From NCBI GenBank assembly GCA_030063045.1, contig JAQSEB010000205.1, positions 124,001-188,000 on the forward strand: a stretch of 64,000 nucleotides of DNA, read 5' to 3'. The stretch comes from Pratylenchus scribneri (Eukaryota; Nematoda; Chromadorea; Rhabditida; Pratylenchidae). The notes under the pieces are model-generated. The model saw nothing but the letters and a program-made list of their open reading frames with translations. It had not been told where the DNA came from and ran no database searches. Below, in pieces: positions 23,901 to 34,700 of the stretch (its first letter is position 1; the number at the start of each line of letters is the position of its first letter). Made by a program: the position numbers and the translations under genes.

Positions 23901-24676
23901 GTCGTCCAATTTGATTGTGCTCGTCCTCGCCCAATTAATGGTATGACCCGGGGCAAAATTAAATTAAAAAATTATTTAATTTTGATAATTTTAATTATTT
24001 TAATTAATTAAAAAATTAATTTTAATCATTTTAATTAATTAATTTATTTAAATTTTTTCAAATTCAGGGAATGTATTTTGTGTCCAGCGTGCTTCTCATC
24101 CGAATGAATATGCCCCATCAATACAGGTAATCAATCAATGATCATCCATTTAATCATTAAATGGAAATAGAAAGTCAACATAATGAAATATTTTTAATGG
24201 AGTTTTTTTTTAAACGATTTATTTTAGATTTTCAAATTATATTTAATCTTTGGGAGCCTAAAATTTTTCATTTTAATATGTTTTTAGAGGGATTTTTTTA
24301 AATAAGATTTATTCCAAATTTTTAAATTTTATATTTAATTATGGGTCCCAAATTTTTAATTTAGTTTTTTGGGTAATTTTGAGCTTATCTTATGTTAAAA
24401 AAAAATATTTCATTAAAATTCCCTTTAGGCAACAATTAAACACTTTCCCATTGGTTTAATTGAAAAAAATTCATTCCTAGTCACTTTTTAATCCAAGAAA
24501 AAATATTAAAAATCTCAAATAATTTCCCCTCATTTTTCAGGTTGATAATCACCGAAGTGTTGGGCGAATTACAATTCAATTTCTACCATCGTTGGTTTGA
24601 TGTCATCTTTTTGGTCTCGGCATTGGGCAGTTTACTGTTCCTCTATTTGGCCCATAAAAGAACTCCAATCAAATGA
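20977..24676 (+). CDS. GPHR: Golgi pH regulator / GPR89 family membrane protein
   Basis: Thirteen exons: 20977-21108, 21505-21608, 21652-21758, 21802-21926, 22367-22465, 22516-22630, 22751-22835, 22881-22962, 23201-23299, 23342-23431, 23785-23940, 24068-24126 and 24541-24676, 462 residues (human GPR89 about 455), phases consistent. Family blocks are clear: [74 protein letters not shown] and the C-terminal [20 protein letters not shown]. About nine hydrophobic helices with a charged loop (exons 6-8) fit the family. It is an anion channel/regulator of acid pH in the Golgi. A start at 21010 (MDFADAL) would fit human length equally well. Introns 1 and 4 hold dispersed elements. Confidence 0.96.
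21170..21475. mobile_element. Inverted-repeat element copy (AACGGTTCAATGG family)
   Basis: Starts AAATGACGAAAAAC, AGCGGTTTAATGGTTTAACC and ends GATAAACCATTGAACCGCTAT, CTTTTCGCCAAATTAAATA. Full family order inside. It lies in intron 1 of GPHR. Confidence 0.72.
22035..22325. mobile_element. Inverted-repeat element copy, opposite orientation
   Basis: Contains AACGGTTCACTGGTTTGCC, CGATAGATCTCATCAAGACG, CGATTGGTATATAATTTGTG, AACCTAAGCTAAATCATTAT, GATTGGGTATATGGTTTGGGG and CGATTGAACCG. Located in intron 4 of GPHR. The core runs in the opposite sense to the copy at 21170. Confidence 0.7.
22990..23125. repeat. TTCTTTCCGGAAAAA short tandem repeat
   Basis: Five imperfect copies of a unit with the palindrome TTTCCGGAAA, about 20-30 bases apart, in intron 8 of GPHR. 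No coding signal. Confidence 0.5.
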
Positions 24677-25749
24677 ACGGGCGAAGAATTCATTTTTTTC
24701 ATGACGAAGGCCAAAAACGCGAAAATATTGCCTGATATTTATTTTTGCCCTACTTTTTCCATTCATCTACTTTATTTTGCCTAATTATCCTCTAATTTCC
24801 TCATCCTATTTATCTGTGAAATTTTTTTGATATTTTTGCCTACGGGTTCCATTTAAATATTCAAATCATTTCATCCATTACCATTATTTTTTATTTATTG
24901 TTTTTGTGCACATTAAAATTATTTAATTAAAATAAAATTTAAATTAATTTAATGCTGGTGTATTTTGAATTTTATTGGTGTGAGATTACAAATTACTAAA
25001 TGAAAAGAAAATTTATATAAATTTTAAAATTATTTTTGATCAGCAAATATTTGCTTGAAAATTTTAAATATTTTGGATTATTTCTGTGTACACAGATTTT
25101 TTTTAGGTCTACTAGGGAAGGGGGATATGTGAATGCGAAGGTGACCTCCATGGCCATGGGTCATCCGGCAGTATAGTATAGGCTTAAGGCCAGTAACAGG
25201 AATGGATTCGACATCGATTTTCGGTCATTTTTGGCACCGAAAATTCGTTTTCCGGTTTCAAAAAATTTTTGACCCTTCGAAAGTTCGGTTTTTTGGGCCA
25301 TCGAACTCATCCCTGAATCACCTTTAAGGGGGTATCCGGAAAAAAACATTGATAACCGGCATGAGCCAAATTTTTGGTGGCAATTTTATTCTTTTTTCAA
25401 AGTTCAGACTAATTTGTTAGATGATGAAATTAAATTTCAATAAAATCAATTCAAAAATTTATAATTTACATTTTATCCGAAAAACAAAAAGAAGAATAGG
25501 AAATGTATCAACATTTTAATTATGTGTGAAAAAAGAGAGTCCAATTGTGTGTGTCATCATACCAAATTTATAAAGCCGAGAGAATTTAATGGTGGTCAAT
25601 GCAGGAAAAAAAACATCCCGAAAAAGAGAGAGGGGGTCAATACATCCAAAGAAAATTAAATAAAAGACTAAATTTATGTCAAATCCAAAATTTCTTCAAT
25701 TCTTCCATTTCCCAAATTCTTCCTCAAATTCTTCTCATCACTGTAATTC
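24677..25749. other. Convergent intergenic region, nothing coding seen
   Basis: This holds the 3' flanks of GPHR (+) and the Skp1-like gene (-). AATAAAATT near 24930 may serve as a polyadenylation signal for GPHR. The 25161-25349 minus ORF has no support. Confidence 0.45.
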
Positions 25750-28700
25750 TCACAGACGTCCAATCCAATATTCGTTGACGGCCAATTCCACTTTCTTGTC
25801 GGTTGCCTCCATTTCCGCCAATTTTTTGTCCAGCTCACGGCCATTGCTGTTCACCAATTCGGCCAGTTCCCGCTGTCGTTGGTCAATGAGGTGGAAGAGG
25901 CCACGCGAGAATGGGTTCATCGAGATCATCGGGGCATAGCGGTTGTAGATGTTGGACAGCTGTTTCAGAAATTCGGCCTCTGCCTCAATCAAATTGTCCA
26001 TTCGGTCCTTGGCCCGTGCTGATTCAGTCTATTAAATTGAAAATTAATTTTTTTTATTCGTGGAGAATTTGGAAGCGAAATTTAAACTTACCCTATAAAT
26101 TTGAAAATTTTACGACCAAAATCGAAGTGGGACCTTTAATTTTCCCTAGATTTAGGCCACTGGTTCGAATTCTCTCAAAAGGAAAATTATGTATTTTTTC
26201 GGGTAAATTTTTTGAAATTTTAGCACAAAAAATTTTAACTTTTTACTAAATTTTATCTAGAAAATTAAAAAATCTTAGCTCGGAGGTATCCTTTCCGTTT
26301 TCCAAAATTTAGGTCTGTCGGAAATTGAAAAGATGTGGATTTATGGGGCTTTATTGTGGAATTTAGTAGAAATTGATTTTCCCCTTTTAATTTATTTTCA
26401 ATATCAATTAGGGGCAAAAATCCGCGATTATATGATTAATCCGCGTTTTCTGGTTATCCACGTTTTCCACGATTTCAACTCCTTGAAGATATGTCGGCCA
26501 AGCGCTTGACTCGATGGTGAACAAACAACAAATTAAGGACTTGGGATTTAGGGCAAATGAGGAGGGAAATTTTGGAGGAATGCGAAGCGAAATAATAAGT
26601 GAATAAAACCTAAGAGGACAAACTCAGAAAGCCCCGAAATTAATTAATTTAAATTCGAGAAAAAGAATATTATTCGCCAATCGCCAGAAAAATATATGCA
26701 AGCAGAAATTATTGTAGGATCGGTAAAATCGTCGGTTGGAAAAAGTTGGAAAACTGTTGGAAAAAGTTGGAATACTGTTGGAAAAAGTTGGAATGAAATC
26801 GTCTTTTAGCTTCTTCTTCTCCGCAAGCAGGCCAAAGGAATATGATGATTAAGCATTTTGTAGAGAATATTTTTGGGCGTTTTGAAGAGAATAGCTTTAG
26901 GGCGATTTGGCGAAAAGAAGATTGTCGGAGTTCCGACAAAGTCGGGGGGCCGAGAAACACAGCCGCATAACTGCTGCATCAGAGGCGCCCGAGATTGAGA
27001 AGTGCATCGGGGTTGGCCAATGTCAATCCATTAGATGAGATAGGATTGATAAGCTGCTGTTGTTATTTGTTGCAGCATTGCAGCGAGTTCTCGATTTAGT
27101 GTTGTTTTTCTCGAGACGGTGGCAAAAATTGGAGGCTGTTGTATTGGCCAAGTTTGCTGATTTGATTTGCCAACTGATGGCAACTGCGCCTCTGACCCAC
27201 CCTTCCTTGCCAGAACATTGCTTTTGTTGTTCATCGTTGTTTTCATTAAATGTTGTTTTTGTTGCGTTGACACATCAGAAAGCGTTTAAAAGTCGTTTTT
27301 GGCGGTTATTGTTGTTGGTAGCAAAAATGTTGTTGCAATTACGTTAATTTTGGAAGTGAAGAGCATCTAGGATAGGCAAGTAGGCAAAGTCAACCATTGG
27401 GCCTTAGGGCATTTTTGGTCATTGAGGCAAGCAAACTAAAGGCATTTGAGAAACTGAAATTGACTAAATTTGGGAAAAAATTAAAGAATCCGCGTTGAAC
27501 GGCTGAGTCGAATTAGTTTCAGCGAAATTTTCTAAAATTTAGCCGTTACCGACTGTTCAATTTTGTTGCGCGAATTTGGGGGGAGCCCTCCTCCATAGAG
27601 CTTAAAAGTTGCCTCGGATGGGCAACCATCGGCGGAGGATAAAAGCAGACAAATTGCTTATTTTATCTATTATTATAAGATAAAAATGCGAAAAATTAAG
27701 TTGTTAAATAATCCAAGATAAGAATTAATCCGATTATAATGAGTATAAAATTTTTTCATAATAAAGTTCAATAAACTTTTATGCAATCTGTTTCAAATCC
27801 ACTCATAAATATTTGAATAATTCATTTTGAAGAATAGCTTGAAGGTAAATTTGACCTTCTAGCCAAAAGGAAGGGGAAATTTTTCCTCTATCCGGTGGCA
27901 ATCGGGGCGATATAAATCGCGCAAAAGGTGGCGATATAATGAGAGAACAAATCAAATATTTCCTTGTAATAATGCGCCCCATTTTTAGAGCTTGAGATAT
28001 CCAAAATTTATTCCGAATTTTCATTTTCATCCCACGGATATTTAAATTTGTTTGATTTAATTTAATTGGCAAAATTTCAGCCAATTTTTTCGAATTATTT
28101 CCTCGATAAAATGTTCCAAAAAGTTTTCCGAGAGAATTTAATTTATTTAGCGTAATTAAATTTTCGCCAATTTTATTTATTTTTGGAACTTTAAAATTTT
28201 CCAAGTCCGCATTTATCTCCTTATCAATTGAAGGAGTCATAGAGGTGGCAATGGCTTCTAAGGCCGCCAAATTATAATTCCCTTGGAAAATTAATTCAAT
28301 TGGCTTATGCCCACAAACACAAATATTAGGTCCAACAAACGTATAAATGTTGAAAATAAAAGGCGAATTTTCTTCAACGCTTTGGAAGAATTGCCCAAAT
28401 TTTCCAATATAAATAATCCATTCTAATTTACTGTCGGACATTTCAAATTTGTTAATTGTTTTGTGATTCCAACTCCAATTTTGTCCATAAACTATCATCT
28501 CTTCCATATTGAGTTGATAGAGCAGAATTTCAATATTAATAGCCATTTTATTTAATGGCGCATGCACATCCAACGATTTCTCGCATAATTTTCGATCCAT
28601 TTTTATGAAGGGTATTTGATTATATAATTCAAAATCACCCAAAGTGGATACTTTGGCCTCCGGCGCATGCGGAAGAACTTTATTTTCAGTAACCACCAAT

Positions 28701-31700
28701 TTACCATTGTCATTCCTGACGTCATATCCAGATACCATAGACATAATATTGTCCAGTATATGCACTGGCGGGATTCGCGTAATGTCCGCAGACATTCCAA
28801 GAGTATGCCAAAGGGCAAAAAAATTAAGCGGATCCTCTTTTAATTTCTGTATCTGGAAGGGTGCCGATTTTATTGCCCCAAGATCCTCTCTATGCAAAGA
28901 ATCCTGTGCCTTATTTATTTGAATTTGCCTTAGGGTTTCCTGAGGCTTATCAATTATATTATAATTTTGCTGATTATCTCCATTCGTTGCCTTATTGGCA
29001 TTATTATTATTAACAGCAAAATCTTTATAATGAGTATTCCTCTCATGGGAATGCTCTAAATATTCGGCACGCTTTATTTCTATATCCACAAGAATTTGCT
29101 TGCATTCTTCAATATATTCGGCAAAATGCACATCATCCATTTTAAAATTATCATAAATATAATTTTCCGCATTTAATGCTTCTCCATCTAATGTATTGAT
29201 GCATTTTTGCCATTCATCGTGAGCATTATCCAAGTGACTTACTGTCCTATTTAACCGGAATTGCTCATGGCGAAGTTTATTTAGTGTGTCCTCTATTTTA
29301 TTGGGAATATCATCCAATAAAATTCTAGCAATTTTCATTCGCTCCTTCAAATATTTTATTGCTGGTCCAATTGTACTACGAATTTTCCCAGATCTCGACA
29401 TATTGAATTTAATTTATCCCTCGAATATATATTTTATTTTCCCAAATAAAATATCGAAATAATCCAAGTCCAAAAGTACGATTTATTTTTGTCTTCCGAC
29501 AAGCACAAAATTTTTTTCAAAGAGAAAAAAAAAAGTTGATTCACCAAAAAATAAATATTCTTGGCCCAAAAATGGAATGGAATGAAAAAGATCTTTCAAC
29601 AAAAATCTTTTCTCAATCCACGACAATAGCAAGTTCGAATAGTTTGTAGCGGCACCACTTGTCGGAAATTGAAAAGATGTGGATTTATGGGGCTTTATTG
29701 TGGAATTTAGTAGAAATTGATTTTCCCCTTTTAATTTATTTTCAATATCAATTAGGGGCAAAAATCCGCGATTATATGATTAATCCGCGTTTTCTGGTTA
29801 TCCACGTTTTCCACGATTTCAACTCCTTGAAGATATGTCGGCCAAGCGCTTGACTCGATGGTGAACAAACAACAAATTAAGGACTTGGGATTTAGGGCAA
29901 ATGAGGAGGGAAATTTTGGAGGAATGCGAAGCGAAATAATAAGTGAATAAAACCTAAGAGGACAAACTCAGAAAGCCCCGAAATTAATTAATTTAAATTC
30001 GAGAAAAAGAATATTATTCGCCAATCGCCAGAAAAATATATGCAAGCAGAAATTATTGTAGGATCGGTAAAATCGTCGGTTGGAAAAAGTTGGAAAACTG
30101 TTGGAAAAAGTTGGAATACTGTTGGAAAAAGTTGGAATGAAATCGTCTTTTAGCTTCTTCTTCTCCGCAAGCAGGCCAAAGGAATATGATGATTAAGCAT
30201 TTTGTAGAGAATATTTTTGGGCGTTTTGAAGAGAATAGCTTTAGGGCGATTTGGCGAAAAGAAGATTGTCGGAGTTCCGACAGGTCTCGGGTTCGAATCC
30301 GCTCAATGGTAAATAATTTTTTTTGGGTTTAATTTCAATTTTTATGCTGTTTTATAAATTCTATAGTACATTTCTAGAGGAAATACAGTAATTCGAACCC
30401 CAAAAATATTATAACAAACATTTTGAACTATCCCATTAGTCCAATAATTAATTTAATTCCTTAAAAACCCACCTTTCGTGCGCGTCGCTCCTCGTTCAAT
30501 GTTTTACGGTTTCGTTCATTGATTTTCTCGTTTTTGCCCATTTGTGCCTCCATCCAATCGATGTTGTTTTGAACAAAGGCCAAAATGTTGCGCATTTCAT
30601 TCTTTAGTGCCGCCTCGCCCAAAAGACGTTGCGGGGTCCAATGGTCGAAGGCGCGATTCTCGGGGCGCAAATGACGGACATGGGCCACCGGTTGGCCATG
30701 GTACCAATCGTTGGGGACTTGTTCAACAATGAAGGCGTCGAATGTTTGCTGAAATTGCAAAAAAATAAGGAATGGAAATAATTAAATAAAATTGTTGGAT
30801 GATTTTTCGGATTTAATTATTTATTATGTAAATTAACAAAAATAATTTTAAAAAAGGGGAAATAATGGAAATTATTGGAGGATTTTTTGTGATTTTTAAA
30901 TTCTTTCCAATTTTCTTTATAAAATATTGTTTAAAATTTAATAAATTTTTTATTATAAATAAATTTTTAAAAACCAGTTTTGAAAAAGTGAATATAATGA
31001 AAATTATTGGATGATTTTTTGAAAAAAAATGAAAATATTAATTGAAAATTATCGGATGATTTTTTTGGGATTTTTTATTTTTTATTTCTTTTTCTTCCCA
31101 TTTTTCTTTAAAAAATATTATATAAAATTGAACTATTTTATTTTAATATAAATTAAATAAAAATAATTTTTTTCTATTTTTAAAAATATTTAAAAATTCC
31201 ATAATTTTGAATTATTATAAAATTAATTTAAAATCCTATTTAAAAATATTAAAAATATATTCCACCTTCCAATTTGCCATATTCTCCTTGATTCGGGGTG
31301 CCAAAAATCGATGAGCATTCCAATTGAGGGTGAGCAGCCAGCGCTGGTCAGCAAGCGACAATTTGGCCAAAATGGGACGAATCAATTCCGCCGGGATCGG
31401 TTTTCGCTGAATGGTCTTCTTTTCATCCTTAATTTATTTAATTTTTGGATATTTTATTGGAAAATTTTTTCAACTCTTTTTTCGTTTTTTGGCATCGAAA
31501 AGAATCCTACAAGCCTTAATATAAACATAAATCTAACTAAAAAACATGGCTCAAAATTTGTTATTATTTTTCGAATTTTTTGATAAATTAATTCATTTTT
31601 TTTCTGTAATTATTCAATTTATAAAATGACGAAAAAACTATAGTGGCAAGTGGTTTAATGGTAAATGGTTTATTAATTATTATAGAACCTCAACCATATA

Positions 31701-34700
31701 CCCAATCGATAGATCTCATCAAGACGCATCGTTTGATAATGATTTGGCTTAGGTTTAACAAATTTTAAATTAGTTTTGAACCAAAAACCTTGAGATGGTT
31801 TTAACGGTTTAATACCCTTAATTATGATCAAACCATGACAAATTACAGGCCCGTACCCAGGGGGTCGGCCCGGGCCGACCCCAAGCCACGCGAAGCACCA
31901 AAAAAAAGTAAAGGGGGGGAACCCTTTTGTTTTACGATTTTCATAAAAATTCAGTAAAATTTTTCGCTGCGCGGCAATTTTTGACCAAAATTTTTCGCGC
32001 GCCATCCCCAACAGCAATTCCTGGGTACCGGGCCTGACAAATTATATACCAATCTAAGAGTCTTGACGAGATCTATCGATTGGGTGTATGGTTTAGGGTC
32101 TAGGATAAACCAGTGAACCATTTTAAGCTTTTCGTCATTTTTCAACATTACATTTCTTCGATCAATTTATTTAAATATTCCTTGATGAGTAAATTTTTTT
32201 ATTTCTTTTTTCAATTCTCCTTAAAAACTCACTTTCGATGTGCCCTGTTGTTGCTGCTGCTGTGGTCCCATTGGCCCATTCATTGGCCCCAGTCCCATGG
32301 CGATGCGTTTTCGCTCGATTTGCCAAACGTTGAAGTCAATGTCCATTCGAATGCCGAAAGTGCGTCGCCGCATACGGTAATCATTGATAGCCGGCCGTTG
32401 GAACTAAAAATTTGTGTTGCAAAATTACTAAAAATTAATTTTTTATGATAAAAAATTTTAAAAAACCGCGAAATAATTAAAAATTAATATTTTTTTTTCA
32501 TGACAAAATTTTAAAAAATTTTTAAAAATTTCAAAAAATTTTAAAATAAATCACCGGTCCAATAAATGGTGGATTTGGACCAAAACATGGTGGATTTGGT
32601 CTCATCATAAATGGATGTGTACCAAAAAATGGTGGATTTGGCCCCATACTACCACCCATAAATGGATATGGTGGTGGATTTTCATTTCGTTTTTCTTGAT
32701 TCATTTTTATATTAACTCTTTTTAGTACATTTTCATCAGGAAGATCAAATTCACGTCGAATTTCGGCCTTCTCATCGTCGCTCATGTCCTGAAAAAAATG
32801 AAAAGTTAATCAATACAAAGTAATTAAGATTTAATGTTTTTTCGGTCTATCACAATACAAAAAAAATATTTATTGTAAATTAGCTAACTCGGGAATTAGC
32901 CAGATGTTTGGCTTACTAATTTTGAAAATCTCGGTTAACTAGGAAACCCAGAGAGTTGAGAAAATAGGCTCACTCGATTCAGCAGTCTATAATTTCAATT
33001 TCAGACCTAACTAAAGGATTAATCAAATTCTAGTAAGCCAAAACAGGTTTGGGTTTAAATAACGGTTCAGCTTTTCAAAAATAAGGTCATACCGTTTAAA
33101 AGACTAAATTAATCATGTAGAATCTCGAAAGAGTTTATATTCGATTCTATAAGACCGGAAACCGTGATTTTCAAATTTACAACATGTTATTATTTATTAT
33201 CATCCCTAGAGAAGAGATAGAGGCTAAAGCCTTCTAAAACAGTTAAACTTAACCCTAAATTTTCCTTAATTGACCCATTTTTTAAAACTCACATCACAAA
33301 GGCAAAGAATGTCGCGAACATCCTCCAGCTTCCTTTGCCGTATCACATGAAGAGCACATTCTTGGACGCCTTCAAAATAAAATTATAATTTCGTAATAAT
33401 AAAAAAATGAATGCTTACAATAATGGTAGAGCGACTTGAGGTCAAGGAAATTGGCGGCCGAATACAATTCCTTCACATCTTCCAAGTCCATTGCCATTAT
33501 TCCACAGCCAAACCCGTAGTTGACTTCCCATTGGTCCGGTTGGAACCAGATTTGCTGGAAAATTATTTTTGAATAATTTATTTGGTGTTTTTTTTATAAT
33601 GAAGATTTTTCCAAAAAATTTTTGATGGAGTTGAATTTTTCAAATTGGGATCGACTTAAAAATGAGGTCAAATGAATGAACCAGGGGTGTTTTTATACTC
33701 CTTGATCATTGGATCACTGTGAGATATTACCAAAAACTATTTTTGGGGTTGTGGTTTTGGGGACCGCTTTAAATTTGAGGTGTGTCAAAAATGAAAACTG
33801 CGTCAGATGATTGAATCAGGGGTGCTTATATAGTCCGAGATCACTGGATCACTGTGAGATATTATTATTTTTGGCTTTTGGGGGTTGTGGTTTTGGGGGA
33901 CCACTTCCATCTTCATATCGGATTCGACTCAAAAATGAGGTCAAGTGAATGAATCGAGGGTGCTTTTATACTCCGGGATCACTGGATCACTGTAAGATAT
34001 TATTTAAATTAAAGCCTTTCTAAACTCTAATAGCAGTGGTCCAGGTTTTACCAAAAAAAAATTTTTTGGGTTGAATTTAAATTTTTGGGTACCGCTTTAG
34101 ATTTTGGTCGACTCAAAAATAAGATCAAATGAATGAATCAAGGGTCCCTTTATACTCTGGCGGGATCACTCTAATAACAGTGATCCAAAAAGGAAAAAAG
34201 CCTTTCATTTTGGCAGCAAAATTTAGGTCACATATTCGAATCCGATCCGTAGAAATTTTTTTGGGCCTAATTCCCATTTCCCACTTTTACGCAATATTCA
34301 CTATTCTACAGAACATTACTAACCGAAATGCAATGCTCAAAAAACCAGTCGCGAGTGCTACTTTTGCCAGCAGGACTTGAAGAGAAGAGGAAGTCTTTAT
34401 GAATTCTTCTTCGTCCTCAAACCTCAACTAATTTAATCTCACATACTAGGCTTTTTGGTTTGGGAGCCAATAGCCAAATTCTATTATCTTAAGGTTGAGT
34501 CAACTCTTATATTTATATCTTAAGGTTTTTTTTTGAGGTCAGTCCAATTCCTATAATCTTAAGGTCTAGCGTCTTATTGGGAATGAATTCTTCTCTCAAA
34601 TTCCATTAATTTTCTATTTCCCTTGTTCAGAAACCTGTCCAGTCTCTTGTCCCAATTTGAATTCAAATTCTGGTTGTCCATGTTTGTGTCGCATCCAGTT

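Larger units (their letters stand above)
26316..30282 (-). mobile_element. Young non-autonomous BEL/Pao-like LTR retrotransposon
   Basis: Two direct repeats of 623 bases (26316-26938 and 29660-30282) start TGTCGGAA and end TTCCGACA, the TG...CA ends of LTRs. By eye they are identical. GGTC flanks the whole element (26312-26315 and 30283-30286), a 4-base target duplication. Read on the minus strand, a TGG-starting primer-binding-site candidate (TGGTGCCGC) lies two bases inside the 5' LTR, at 29649-29657. The internal region is 2721 bases and encodes one Gag-like ORF but no protease, reverse transcriptase or integrase that I can see. No clear polypurine tract precedes the 3' LTR. It sits in intron 9 of the Skp1-like gene, in the same orientation. 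Confidence 0.9.

Noticed and set aside
26316..30282. Reading the LTR element on the plus strand
   Set aside because: No TGG-starting primer site follows the left LTR (AAGTCGGGGGGCC), and the only long ORF is on the minus strand; the minus reading gives both.
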